The notes beneath the pieces are model-generated. The model had not been told where the DNA came from and searched no databases. It was given only the letters and a program-made list of their open reading frames with translations. From positions 1 through 64,000 of the forward strand of contig JBLNAG010000002.1 of assembly GCA_050259235.1 (NCBI GenBank): a DNA stretch of 64,000 bases. The letters are read 5' to 3'. This DNA comes from UBA5364 sp050259235 (lineage in GTDB: Bacteria > Bacillota_I > Bacilli_A > RF39 > UBA660). How positions within the stretch are numbered: the stretch's first letter is position 1; each line of letters starts with the position of its first letter. Made by a program: the position numbers and the translations under genes. This document shows, piece by piece, positions 52,235-61,608 of this stretch.

Positions 52235-52248
52235 CGAACATTTGTTTG
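52235..52248. promoter_or_regulatory. SOS (LexA/DinR) box of recA
   Basis: CGAACATTTGTTTG on the plus strand, i.e. CAAACAAATGTTCG read with recA, close to the CGAAC-N4-GTTCG consensus. It ends ten bases upstream of the -35 box. Confidence 0.85.
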
Positions 52249-52296
52249 TTAAAATGTATAATAGTATTTATATATAATTTTCAATATGTGGTAAGC

Positions 52297-52318
52297 AATA
52301 AACAAATATTTGTTTATT
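52297..52318. repeat. Perfect 22-bp palindrome upstream of recA
   Basis: AATAAACAAAT and its exact inverse ATTTGTTTATT meet without a spacer. It matches the recA SOS box at 11 of 14 positions in either direction and is followed by a T-run on the plus strand. It could be a second weak LexA site; no plus-strand gene needs a terminator here. Confidence 0.5.
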
Positions 52319-52339
52319 ATTTTTTTATAATTCTTAAAA

Positions 52340-52370
52340 ATAAAAAATAGATATTTTTATCTATTTTTCA
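52340..52370 (-). terminator. Intrinsic terminator of pgsA
   Basis: An 11-bp stem (52343-52353 with 52358-52368), 4-base loop, then minus-strand T-rich sequence. It overlaps the pgsA stop. Confidence 0.75.
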
Positions 52371-52954
52371 AAAATTATTTTTTTATTCATTTGATAATAT
52401 TGAGTACCAGATATTATTGAAAGAATTGTTGCAATTATCAACAATAATTCCGCTACTTTAAGATTCCATAATTCAAAAGGTAAATTATAGAATAACGTTA
52501 ATACTATCCCCACCATTAAACAAGCTGTTTTAAGTTTTCCACTTTTTATAGCAGCTACTACCTTACCTTTATTACCAGCTACCATCTTAATTGAGTTAAC
52601 TACAGTATCCCTTAAAATTATTACTACTGGTATAATTGGATGGATAACACCTTGAGCAGCTAAAATAATTAAAACAGAATTAACTAACATTTTATCTGCA
52701 ATAGCATCCATCATCTTACCAAAGTCAGTTACTAAATTATACTTACGGGCAATATACCCATCAAGGAAATCAGTAAGTGATGCAATAATAAATAAAACTC
52801 CTGCAATTAAATAAGTAATATCTACAACAATCTTTTCATTAACAAATAATTGTGGTAATTCGATTCCTGTAGCATCAAATGGGAAAATTAATACAGCAAT
52901 AATTATCAAAGATAATATAACTCTTAACATTGTTAACTTGTTTGGTAAATTCAT
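52361..52954 (-). CDS. pgsA: CDP-diacylglycerol-glycerol-3-phosphate 3-phosphatidyltransferase
   Basis: Makes phosphatidylglycerophosphate, the precursor of phosphatidylglycerol. The CDP-alcohol phosphatidyltransferase signature D-G-x2-A-R-x8-G-x3-D-x3-D is complete in DGYIARKYNLVTDFGKMMDAIAD (~64 onward). The 197 residues form about six helices. It follows rodZ by 9 bases, the standard rodZ-pgsA arrangement, and ends at a terminator. Confidence 0.95.
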   Translation of the reverse strand: MNLPNKLTMLRVILSLIIIAVLIFPFDATGIELPQLFVNEKIVVDITYLIAGVLFIIASLTDFLDGYIARKYNLVTDFGKMMDAIADKMLVNSVLIILAAQGVIHPIIPVVIILRDTVVNSIKMVAGNKGKVVAAIKSGKLKTACLMVGIVLTLFYNLPFELWNLKVAELLLIIATILSIISGTQYYQMNKKIIFEK

Positions 52955-52963
52955 TTTTTCCTC

Positions 52964-53443
52964 CTACATATTGTTTGTTGAATAACTTTGTTCAATAAAT
53001 TCATCGCTACTAACCAATTGAATTACAAAATATCCAATAACGATTAGAAGTAATATAATAATAATATATATAATGACTGGTGTTAATGTTGGTCTTTTTC
53101 TTTTAGACAGAGTATAAGGTGAAGCAATTTTTTTAACTGGTTCATCTTTTTTGTCCTTATTCTTTTTCTTAGCCTTCTTAATTTCCTCTAATGAAATTTT
53201 TGAAGTATAGTCAAACAAATATTCATTAAATTCATCAACCATTTCTTCATGATTAAGACCTAAATATTTAGCATAATCTCTTATGAAGTACTTTAGATAA
53301 AAAATATCTTTAAAAGATTCGATATTTCCTTCTTCAATACTTTCGATTTGAGAAGGTCTCATCTTTAAATCTTCAGCAACTTCTTCAACAGTTATACCAA
53401 TACTCTCTCTGGCTAACTTAAGTTTTTCTCCAATTTCTTTCAT
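52964..53443 (-). CDS. rodZ: RodZ-like helix-turn-helix membrane protein
   Basis: A 159-residue protein with an N-terminal Xre-type HTH (MKEIGEKLKLARESIGITVEEVAEDLKMRPSQIES region, ~1-70), a basic linker (KKAKKKNKDKKDE), and one transmembrane helix (~128-148). It is the short form of RodZ/YmfM, which links the MreB cytoskeleton to the envelope; the periplasmic beta domain is nearly absent. It stands directly before pgsA, as in Bacillus. Confidence 0.85.
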   Translation of the reverse strand: MKEIGEKLKLARESIGITVEEVAEDLKMRPSQIESIEEGNIESFKDIFYLKYFIRDYAKYLGLNHEEMVDEFNEYLFDYTSKISLEEIKKAKKKNKDKKDEPVKKIASPYTLSKRKRPTLTPVIIYIIIILLLIVIGYFVIQLVSSDEFIEQSYSTNNM

Positions 53444-53464
53444 TTAACACCACCTTAAATAACA

Positions 53465-53793
53465 ATATTTTATAAGCCATGTTCTGTTTCTATTACTAGA
53501 CGACAAACATTTATCTATCGATTACTCGATCCCATTGAAAGTTTGATTCCTTTCAACGAGTTCCCCTACCAATTTTGGGTTTCTCGCTCGAGGGGTTTAC
53601 CCGTTCCACTTTTCTTATTTCTAAGAAAAATCGTCACTATGGCACTTTATGCCTAATATAACCATATCAAAGACTTAGGTTAATTCGGCGCCGTTAGTAT
53701 TTCTACTACCTGAGGTTATTTTTTCCCTCAGCACGAACACTACTATCATCACAGATAGTGCGAGCATGGACTTTCCTCTACATTATAAAAATG
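53465..53793 (-). ncRNA. rnpB: RNase P RNA, type B
   Basis: The catalytic RNA of tRNA 5'-end processing. Hallmarks on the minus strand: AGAGGAAAGTCCATGCTCGC at the 5' end, GTAGTGTTCGTGC, AAAGTGCCATAGTGACGA, GTGGAACGGGTAAACCCCTC and the closing CATGGCTTATA. Near-identical blocks occur in Bacillus subtilis type B RNA. Helix P1 is formed by TTTTATAA (~53785) and TTATAAAA (~53470), which sets the ends to within a few bases. It follows gpsB directly, a conserved neighbour. It fills the only gene-free gap over 300 bases. Confidence 0.95.
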
Positions 53794-53810
53794 CAGCGTT
53801 TGTCAAAATA

Positions 53811-54134
53811 TCATTCTTTACCATATATTATTTTTTCTAAATTAGATAATCTTCTTAAAAGATCTGAATTGGTAATTTCAGCACCAGTTCCTTCTTTTAA
53901 GACATCAATTTGTGTTTTCATCTTGCGAATTTCTTGTTTAAGTTGCATATTGTCTTGAACTATTTCATTTTTTTCAATTTCTAATTCTTTGATTATTTTC
54001 ATAAATTCTCCATAATCACGAATTACAATATCTAAAAACTTGTCAACTTCTTGTGGACGATACCCCCTAGTATCAATTTTAAATTCTTTGTCTAAAATGT
54101 CTTGACCTGTTAATAAAATTCTTTCTTGATACAA
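53811..54134 (-). CDS. gpsB: Cell-division protein GpsB
   Basis: A DivIVA-like protein that moves cell-wall synthases between septum and side wall. The 107 residues hold the DivIVA/GpsB N-terminal lipid-binding region (LTGQDILDKEFKIDTRGYRP, ~8-27), a coiled coil (~30-75) and a short C-terminal helix (SDLLRRLSNLEKIIYG). The stop is TGA and rnpB begins about 20 bases later, the same order as in Bacillus. Confidence 0.93.
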   Translation of the reverse strand: MYQERILLTGQDILDKEFKIDTRGYRPQEVDKFLDIVIRDYGEFMKIIKELEIEKNEIVQDNMQLKQEIRKMKTQIDVLKEGTGAEITNSDLLRRLSNLEKIIYGKE

Positions 54135-54223
54135 GTTTACACCTCCAATTACCGATATAATTATCTCAAAAAATAATCAAAATGTCAATTAAATACATTT
54201 GTATAAAAGGTTTCGTTATTTTA

Positions 54224-56146
54224 TTACTTTAGTTCCGTTTTACAGAAAAAGCAAGTACTATTCTTTTCATCGTTTACAGTTTTACAATTAGGACAAATTT
54301 TACTATGATTTCCCTTTTCTACAGTCGGCTCAGCAAGTAAAAAGTCTTCAAATATATTTGTATCAACTATTTTTGATGATTGATCAAATACTTCAGCTTG
54401 TTCATCAGCAATTTCCTCAAAGAATTTACCCTTATAATCTTCTTTCGGTTCTTCTTTTATAATTTCTTTTATAACAGAACTTTCTGCTTTTACTTCTTCT
54501 ACCTTTGTTTCATTTATAGTATTACTTTCCTTTTTTTCTTTTCGTGCCTCACGTTTATAACTGTCATTACCTTTTTTCTTACTCATACCAGACCAAAATA
54601 ATGAAGTTATAATGACTGCACCTAGAACCGCTAAAATAGAAAATAATGGGATTTCATTTTTTTTAATATTAATAACACTTTCTTTAATATTACCATCGCG
54701 GCTTACAGCAATAATATAAATTTTACTACCATCTTGTAAATTGTCATTACCTAAAACTTTAATTAGAGTTCCTGGATCTTCAGCAGTAATGTTAATATCT
54801 AACTTATTTTCACTACCTATTTTTAAATCATATTCTAATTTTTCACTGTTAAATGGAACCTTATAACCTTTAACCTCAATATTATTTAAAGTTGTAGATG
54901 GTAATTTTTCACCTTCATTTAATCTAATAACGGTAACTGTATAAGTTTTAACTGTTTCATTTTCTGCTGTTACTTTAACAGTCACAGTGTTATTCCCAAC
55001 AATTAAATCTTTACCACCAACTATTTCAACCTTTGACTTACTGTTATTAGCTTCGGCTGTTAATTTTACTTCAGTGACATCATATTCTACTGAAACATTA
55101 TAAGCAATAATTTCAGGATCAAAATCTATTTTTCCTTTATCAATTTCAAGTGTTTTTAATGTGTTATCATCATTTCTAGCATCACTTCTTTTAATGTTTA
55201 AGGTATATATTTTTACTGTTTGATTTTCGGCTATTACTTTTACTTCAACAACATTATTACCATAATTTAAATTAACTGTTCGTGGGCCAAAACCGGCTAC
55301 AAAACTAGCTTTAACATCCGCTACTGCAGCACTAATGTTAGTAGTTGTTGAATCAACAGTTACACTATATGTAGTTGTACCAGCATTGAAAGCAATTGTT
55401 CCTCCACTAATACCAAGTGATGCTAAGTTATTATTACCACTTCTATTATCAGTTCTATTTACTTGAACAGAATAAACCTTAACACTACCACTTTGTGATG
55501 TAACTTTTAACTGTACAATATTGGTACCATAATTTAGATTAACTGTTCTTGGACCAAAACCAGCTACAAAGCTAGCCGTTGCATCTGCTAAAGTTCCACT
55601 AATTTTTAAAGTACTTTTATTCATATTACCTAGATTATATGTCCCTGTTCCAGCATTAAATCCACTAACTGCGACATCATCTACTGCTAATGAAGCTAAG
55701 TTATTATTAGTAGAATATATACTAATGTTTTTAGCAATTATAGGTAAATTTGCCCCATTGGCTCCTGAATCAGATGCATACACATTATTTAGTGTAATAG
55801 TGGCAATTCCAGTTGCTGAAGCAGCTACTCTTACTGTTATTGTTGTTATTGATTGAGTTCCAGTAAATCCAGTATCTCTATATGCTAATAGTTGTGACTG
55901 ATTGGATGTTCCATTCCATCCAGCTACATTAGCAATACCTACAAACTCTAAATTACCACTATATTGAATAGATGCTTCTAAACCAGCCATAAGTTCTGGA
56001 TTAGAAGTTCCTTTTACAGTACATGTTATTGTCTGCCCAGGTGAAGCTCCAGCAGGACAATCCATACTAGCACTCATACTAGCAAATACATTAGTTGGTA
56101 AAAGAAAATAAAGTAATAAGACAACTATAAAATATATTTTCTTCAT
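54224..56146 (-). CDS. Surface-anchored cohesin-like protein with cadherin-like repeats and cytoplasmic zinc ribbon
   Basis: 640 residues. A signal peptide (1-22) is followed by a cohesin-like domain (~25-150: GASPGQTITCTVKG, LEASIQYSGNLEFVGI, ITVRVAASATGIATITL), then about four cadherin-like beta-sandwich domains (~155-500), two of which share a near-identical core (GFGPRTVNLNYG). One transmembrane helix (~505-525), a Lys/Glu-rich stretch, and a terminal zinc ribbon C618/C621/C632/C635 follow, which should lie inside the cell. It starts 3 bases after a dockerin-bearing protease, so a cohesin-dockerin partnership is likely. Cohesin identity is by pattern only. Confidence 0.8.
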   Translation of the reverse strand: MKKIYFIVVLLLYFLLPTNVFASMSASMDCPAGASPGQTITCTVKGTSNPELMAGLEASIQYSGNLEFVGIANVAGWNGTSNQSQLLAYRDTGFTGTQSITTITVRVAASATGIATITLNNVYASDSGANGANLPIIAKNISIYSTNNNLASLAVDDVAVSGFNAGTGTYNLGNMNKSTLKISGTLADATASFVAGFGPRTVNLNYGTNIVQLKVTSQSGSVKVYSVQVNRTDNRSGNNNLASLGISGGTIAFNAGTTTYSVTVDSTTTNISAAVADVKASFVAGFGPRTVNLNYGNNVVEVKVIAENQTVKIYTLNIKRSDARNDDNTLKTLEIDKGKIDFDPEIIAYNVSVEYDVTEVKLTAEANNSKSKVEIVGGKDLIVGNNTVTVKVTAENETVKTYTVTVIRLNEGEKLPSTTLNNIEVKGYKVPFNSEKLEYDLKIGSENKLDINITAEDPGTLIKVLGNDNLQDGSKIYIIAVSRDGNIKESVINIKKNEIPLFSILAVLGAVIITSLFWSGMSKKKGNDSYKREARKEKKESNTINETKVEEVKAESSVIKEIIKEEPKEDYKGKFFEEIADEQAEVFDQSSKIVDTNIFEDFLLAEPTVEKGNHSKICPNCKTVNDEKNSTCFFCKTELK

Positions 56147-56149
56147 TTT

Positions 56150-59100
56150 TTACTTCCCTTCTATCAGTGGATTAATTAAAGGATTAATTATATAATTATT
56201 GATTTTAACAATATCATTAACTCTCAAATTATTATCACCTGTTACATCAGCCGCTAATATTTCACTGCTATTACTAATAGGGCTATAACCAATGATGTGA
56301 TTATTTATTTTTATTATATCATTAACACGAACATATCCGTCACCAGTAACGTCCCCCTTAACAACAATATTAAATCTAATAGTTTTATCTAAATTAGTTG
56401 TTTCTAAAATCATATTAGTTCCAATAATTCCCGTAGTACATTCAGTTGTACCATCACTTTGATATATCTTAATAGATGTTTCTGGTTCTACAATACTTAT
56501 TTGTCCAACAAAGGCTTCAAATGAAGTTTCGTTTGATACTTCACTAATATAGCTACTATGAATTGAATATTGATTGGAAGTAATTGGGCTATCAACAATA
56601 ACATCAATATTCTTAACGATTTTGCCATCATTAGCAGTAATAGTAATAGTAGCATTACCTGCACCTATAGCAGTTACTACTCCATTATCAACTGTTGCTA
56701 CATCTTCATTACTTGATTGCCATACAGCTGTTTTATTTAATACGGTATCAGGATCAAATGCAATATCTATAGTTATTTCTTCGCCGATATCTAAAGATAA
56801 AGGACTAGTATCCACTATAATATCATTTAATAGTGGTAATGATTTCAAATATGGATGTTCACTAACTTTTATTCCCCAGTCATTTGTAAAGTTAAATCCT
56901 ACAAATGTTGCTTGGCTTTTTAATTCACTAAGAGTCTTTTGAACAGTATTAGTGATAGTTGCATACCCACTTTCCCCAGAAGCAGGTATAGAATCAGAAA
57001 CATCATAATTGTTAGTTACACTCAAACCAACACTTGATGAACCAAATATTCCACCGATATAAATGACTCCACCTTGAACATTACCAATATTATAAGTTTT
57101 ACTTATTAAAGAGGTATTATATTCACTAGCATTTCCAAATCCAACTATTCCTCCAATATAGGAAGAAGTACTACCTAAAATATTCCCAGTATTATAAGCA
57201 TTAATTAAATCAAAGTTTTCTCCATAACCAATTATTCCCCCAAGCATATAGGTAGTTCCAGAAATATTCCCAGTATTAAATACTTGTTCAATGCTTGATG
57301 CAATTATTCCCCCAAACATTCCTCCAACTTCTTCAATACCACTTATATTTCCATTATTATAACTACTAACTATATTGATTTCATTAGCGAGTCCAGTAAT
57401 TCCACCAGTATATAATCCTGAACCAGTTATATTTGCAGTATTGAAAGTTCTTGTTATTCCTGAGTCGATAATAGAACCCGTAATACCACCAGTTGAATTT
57501 CTACCTATAACACTACCGCCAACATTGAAAATATCACTCAACTCTGATAATTGAGCAAATCCTGCTAAACTACCAACATTATCTCTACCAGTTATGTTGC
57601 TATTTAATAAAGTAATATTTTTAATAGAAGAAGTATATATAATACCAAATAAACCTTGATAATCACTGGCAGCGTCATTTATTTTTACACCTTTAATAAC
57701 ACGCCCATTACCATTAAAAGTTCCCACAAAAGGATTAGTACTATTACCAATTGGAATCCAATCCCAAGCTGATATATCAATATCATTAACAAGCTTATAT
57801 GAACCAGTTAAGTTATTTCTTATACTGTTTAATTGTGATGCATTATCAATTAAAGTTATCCTATTTACAGTTACATTTATTGTATCAGATAATGTTCCAT
57901 CTGTTTTGGAAACGGTTATAACTGCTGAACCTTCTTGTAAACCAGTAATTATTCCATTATTAATAGAAACAATACTAGGATTACTACTTACCCAATTTAA
58001 AGTCGTAATATCGTCTGTTTTTTCAATAAAAGAATTTAAATCTCTTGTTTCGTTTAACCCAACATAAGCACTATTTAATTTAGAATACATACTTGTTACT
58101 TTAGTACCAAGAGAATCTGTCACTATAAAGTAATCTGTGTCAACATTATTGTTATATTTTGTTTCTACAGTATAATATCCTTTTTCAATACCTGTAGGAA
58201 CAGTTATGCTAGCATTAGCTTGATTCATAATTATAGGATTTTTTACTATATTAAAACGATTAGTAACATCGCTACCCACCATATTTTTAACAGTATAAGT
58301 TAAATATGCACCACTAGCAATATTACTAGTAATTGTATTAACTCCAATTACATAATTTACATTTGCATCATCAACAACAATATTAGAATTTCTAAGATCA
58401 GTGTCAATTTGTGTGCCACTTAAAGGGGTAATATCTTCTGTATAAGCTTTTATATCAACACTTATATCAAGACCACCATAATAAGTATCTACCCAATTAC
58501 TACCATCAAAAGAAGCATAACTTTGTGATGGCATTATTCCAACTAGTTCTTTAGATAATTGATCATGACCATTTTCTCTAGCCGGAACAAGATAATAACC
58601 ACCATTAATGAAATGCACTATAACTGCATATTCTTTACCTTTAAGTTGAACAGGATTATTTAAAGTAACTGTATGATATCCTGGATATTCAATTGGAGTT
58701 GTTGAAGTTTGAACAAGTTTTACATTACTTCCAGTTAAACTTCCATCAACAGCATTTACATATATTTCGTAACTAGTATTTGCTTGATTAACACCAAAAC
58801 TAACTTCAGTTAATGATTCTGTTTTTAAATCTTCTTTATTAAATACTACTGCTCCATAATTACCACTTACTTGATTCATTAAACCAGTCGGATTATATTG
58901 ATAAGCATTATCATAGTCAGCAGTAGAAGCAGATATTATGCCTGCCATATATGCCCCAATCATATAGTCTTCATATGAATAATAATAATATCCATTATTT
59001 CCAAAACTTGTTCCCCATGAATTTTGAACAATCCAAGCTCCATTACTTGTTGGTCGTTGTCCAGAAATTCGTCCACTATTAAAATTAGCTCTAGAATAAT

Positions 59101-59989
59101 TATCATCCCAACCTATAATTACCATAGCATGAGGGGAATTATAATAATCAGTATAGTTATCAGTATAAACAGAATCATAGGTATTATTGAAATATGTTCC
59201 ACTTGGCGCAGCTGCATGAAAATAAACTCCACCATTATCCATAACTTGTTTTTTAATAATATTATTGTATTCTTGTCTTTCTAAAGCAGTAGCATTATAG
59301 TTATTAAATGATGGTAAATAATAAGTATTATCAATTTGAATATTACTAGTAGCTACAAAAGTATTGGTAAGAGATACTGGTAAAGTACCATTACCACTAA
59401 AGCTACTAACTGGTCCAAAACTACTTGTCCAATAACTACTTGTATAACTAAAATTACCACCATTATTTAATTCCATTATCCCATAAGGATTATTACTTCC
59501 ACCTTGAAAATCATAAGCCAATATATAATTTGCATGAATAGGATTAAAGTTATAATTTCCTTGCCCATTCAATTTTAAATTTGATTCTAAAGCACTGGAT
59601 GCAGAATATGCCCAACATAATCCTAATGATCCTTGGTTTTTAATAGGTGTTGTATAATTAACTCCACCAACATTTCTTAAATCATATTGAGCTGGTATAA
59701 CACCATCTTCTACAATTGATCTAGTTTTACCAAATAATGATGTTTTATATAAAGACACAAAAGGCTGATCACTAGTTTTAGGAGCTGGTGTTTTTTCTTT
59801 TTCATCATCTGGTAAAGATAACCACTTTAGATATTCATCACTATAAGGAGCTAATTCTAATTTTGAATTAGAGGCTTCATACGTAATATTATCTATTGAG
59901 TAAGATTTATCTGGAAAATAAAAAATACTTAAAACAGTAAGAAAACTTACAGTTAAAAGCATTATTAAATTTCTAAACTTATTACCCAT
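56150..59989 (-). CDS. Secreted papain-like (C1) cysteine protease with GLUG, Big2 and C-terminal dockerin domains
   Basis: About 1280 residues. A signal peptide (to ~35) and propeptide precede a C1A peptidase with Q123, catalytic C129 (GSLGLCWAYSA), H291 (SPHAMVIIGWDD) and N327 (VQNSWG). A lectin-like region (~360-510), a Big2-like Ig fold (~680-745), six or so GLUG-type repeats (~790-1030), a second Big2 domain (~1065-1150) and a dockerin (1216-1283) with two calcium loops, DVTGDGYVRVND and DVTGDNNLRVND, follow. Residue numbers count from a GTG at 60001; ATG 59989 is the likelier start. It is probably held on the cell by the cohesin-like protein encoded next. Confidence 0.88.
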   Translation of the reverse strand: MGNKFRNLIMLLTVSFLTVLSIFYFPDKSYSIDNITYEASNSKLELAPYSDEYLKWLSLPDDEKEKTPAPKTSDQPFVSLYKTSLFGKTRSIVEDGVIPAQYDLRNVGGVNYTTPIKNQGSLGLCWAYSASSALESNLKLNGQGNYNFNPIHANYILAYDFQGGSNNPYGIMELNNGGNFSYTSSYWTSSFGPVSSFSGNGTLPVSLTNTFVATSNIQIDNTYYLPSFNNYNATALERQEYNNIIKKQVMDNGGVYFHAAAPSGTYFNNTYDSVYTDNYTDYYNSPHAMVIIGWDDNYSRANFNSGRISGQRPTSNGAWIVQNSWGTSFGNNGYYYYSYEDYMIGAYMAGIISASTADYDNAYQYNPTGLMNQVSGNYGAVVFNKEDLKTESLTEVSFGVNQANTSYEIYVNAVDGSLTGSNVKLVQTSTTPIEYPGYHTVTLNNPVQLKGKEYAVIVHFINGGYYLVPARENGHDQLSKELVGIMPSQSYASFDGSNWVDTYYGGLDISVDIKAYTEDITPLSGTQIDTDLRNSNIVVDDANVNYVIGVNTITSNIASGAYLTYTVKNMVGSDVTNRFNIVKNPIIMNQANASITVPTGIEKGYYTVETKYNNNVDTDYFIVTDSLGTKVTSMYSKLNSAYVGLNETRDLNSFIEKTDDITTLNWVSSNPSIVSINNGIITGLQEGSAVITVSKTDGTLSDTINVTVNRITLIDNASQLNSIRNNLTGSYKLVNDIDISAWDWIPIGNSTNPFVGTFNGNGRVIKGVKINDAASDYQGLFGIIYTSSIKNITLLNSNITGRDNVGSLAGFAQLSELSDIFNVGGSVIGRNSTGGITGSIIDSGITRTFNTANITGSGLYTGGITGLANEINIVSSYNNGNISGIEEVGGMFGGIIASSIEQVFNTGNISGTTYMLGGIIGYGENFDLINAYNTGNILGSTSSYIGGIVGFGNASEYNTSLISKTYNIGNVQGGVIYIGGIFGSSSVGLSVTNNYDVSDSIPASGESGYATITNTVQKTLSELKSQATFVGFNFTNDWGIKVSEHPYLKSLPLLNDIIVDTSPLSLDIGEEITIDIAFDPDTVLNKTAVWQSSNEDVATVDNGVVTAIGAGNATITITANDGKIVKNIDVIVDSPITSNQYSIHSSYISEVSNETSFEAFVGQISIVEPETSIKIYQSDGTTECTTGIIGTNMILETTNLDKTIRFNIVVKGDVTGDGYVRVNDIIKINNHIIGYSPISNSSEILAADVTGDNNLRVNDIVKINNYIINPLINPLIEGK

Positions 59990-60065
59990 AACATTACCCA
60001 CTTCATACCTTATTATTTATATAAGTATATCACATAAATAATTATAAATAAAGTTGTTTTATCAT

Positions 60066-60093
60066 AAAAAAAAGTAGATATCTACTTTTTTTA
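60066..60093. terminator. Terminator between 60096..60968 and the protease gene
   Basis: A run of A residues plus GTAG, an ATAT loop, then CTAC and T residues give an 11-bp stem. T-runs on both sides make it usable in either direction. Confidence 0.75.
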
Positions 60094-60095
60094 CA

Positions 60096-60968
60096 TTAAG
60101 ACTTATCACTATTATCTATTCTTTTTAAAAGTTGTAAAACCTTATAATCATTGGGTCTAACTCGTTCAAGTTCTCCTTGAAATAAAGCACTCTTTCCTTC
60201 TATAGTAACTTCTAATTCTTTAACAAAATCTCTAATATACCTAATACCATTTAATAAATTTGAATCATGAGGCGCACCATTACTATGTGTTTCCAAATCA
60301 TCTAGCTCACTAAGTATATGACCAATATACATTCTTTCATGACTTTCATATTGTCTAAAATATGTTCTAAAGTATTGATCTCTATCATTTACATACATAT
60401 CAAAATCTTTATTTTCATACTCAAATCCTACCATTGGCATACTTTTAACATCTTGAATCATACCACTATAAGTGGGAAATAAAGTTGGCATTCTTGAACC
60501 TTCATTTCTTAAAACAAAACTATTCTTACTGTAATTTTTAGGACTACGGCTAAAAGTCAATATATATGCTTTATCATTTTTAGTAATACCAAAAGTAGTA
60601 CAATTATCTAAATCATCATCATCTGATGGTAAAGATAATTCCATTCCGCCGCCCGTTGCTCTATATAATGGAAACTTATCAATAATTGCATCTTCTATTG
60701 GATTCAGTAATGATCCACCAAGTTCTTTTACTTCGCTTAATTGAAGTAAATATAATTCATCTAATAACTCACATAATCTTGGATCTTCTTTTCTAGGTAC
60801 TCCTACTATTCTAGTAGCTTCAAATCCTCCTTGATTTTCCTTATCATGTGCTTCAGCGTCAAAAGTAATCATTACATTTTGAGTATTATCAGTTTGAAAA
60901 AACACTCTTGTTTTACTTATATAATCAAATATTACAAATCCATTCTCTAATTTTCCTAATTTTATCAT
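60096..60968 (-). CDS. Hypothetical protein, 290 aa
   Basis: Not recognised. It is soluble, acidic in part (SDDDDLDN, ~124-131) and has no signal peptide or obvious catalytic motif. An internal segment HERMYIGHILSELDDLETHSNG (~206-227) is helical. It is flanked by terminator-like hairpins and by a small HAD-like gene 32 bases upstream. A strong TAGGAGGG-like site precedes the ATG. No function proposed. Confidence 0.6.
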   Translation of the reverse strand: MIKLGKLENGFVIFDYISKTRVFFQTDNTQNVMITFDAEAHDKENQGGFEATRIVGVPRKEDPRLCELLDELYLLQLSEVKELGGSLLNPIEDAIIDKFPLYRATGGGMELSLPSDDDDLDNCTTFGITKNDKAYILTFSRSPKNYSKNSFVLRNEGSRMPTLFPTYSGMIQDVKSMPMVGFEYENKDFDMYVNDRDQYFRTYFRQYESHERMYIGHILSELDDLETHSNGAPHDSNLLNGIRYIRDFVKELEVTIEGKSALFQGELERVRPNDYKVLQLLKRIDNSDKS

Positions 60969-61000
60969 TATAAACCCTCCTAAAATAATTATAAAATCTT

Positions 61001-61468
61001 CTAATCAATAAGTGATGAATCTTGAAATAATATAACATCTTCAAAATTTTGAGATAAATATCTTAATACCAAGTTATCATCATCAATTACTATAATTTTT
61101 CTATCATTTATTTTTTCAATTGAAGTTCTTAAAAAATTCCCCTTTAATTTACTTGAGGATAAATTTGGAAAACTTTCTTTTGAAATAATTATACGGTTTT
61201 CTTTTTTGAAAAAAGGAGCATGATTATCTAACCAATAATTTTTATCTTCTATCTCAAAATCTTTTCTACAAACTGATAATATATAAAGTTCAACATTCTC
61301 TAAAAGTGATACTTCTTTTAAGGTATTTATATTAGTCGTTAGTGGTCTTTTATTTCTAAATTCTAGTGGAGCTAGAAATTCAAAATCTGCTATTACTCCA
61401 TCCATGTCGACAAAAATTGCTGCTTTATTATTACCTATCAAATCTTTTATTTTATTTGCAAAGTACAT
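61001..61468 (-). CDS. Small HAD-like protein, 155 aa
   Basis: The protein begins with a HAD motif I, AIFVDMDGVIADFEF (~17-31), the Asp nucleophile and second Asp in place. Motif II may be the Ser of YILSVCRK (~62-69), a Lys is available at ~110, and IVIDDDN (~130-136) fits the acidic motif IV. It lacks a cap. This fits nucleotidase-like or uncharacterised small HAD phosphatases; the substrate is unknown. Confidence 0.7.
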   Translation of the reverse strand: MYFANKIKDLIGNNKAAIFVDMDGVIADFEFLAPLEFRNKRPLTTNINTLKEVSLLENVELYILSVCRKDFEIEDKNYWLDNHAPFFKKENRIIISKESFPNLSSSKLKGNFLRTSIEKINDRKIIVIDDDNLVLRYLSQNFEDVILFQDSSLID

Positions 61469-61575
61469 TATGTCACATCCTTACTATAATATTTTTTTAT
61501 GATTATCTTCATTACAATTATAGATATTTCAATATCATTATAACATATCTAATAAAATAATTATAAAAATTAGTA

Positions 61576-61607
61576 AATAAAAAGCCTTATAAATAAAGCT
61601 TTTATTT
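61576..61607 (-). terminator. Intrinsic terminator after the M23 gene
   Basis: A 10-bp stem (61580-61589 with 61594-61603, one G-T pair) and a minus-strand T-run lie just after the M23 gene stop. Confidence 0.7.
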
Positions 61608-61608
61608 T

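Noticed and set aside
53793..53815. TTGACA and TATAAT near the rnpB 5' end as its promoter
   Set aside because: The boxes are only 13 bases apart and TATAAT forms part of the P1 helix, so the RNA would start before it; processing from the gpsB transcript is as likely.
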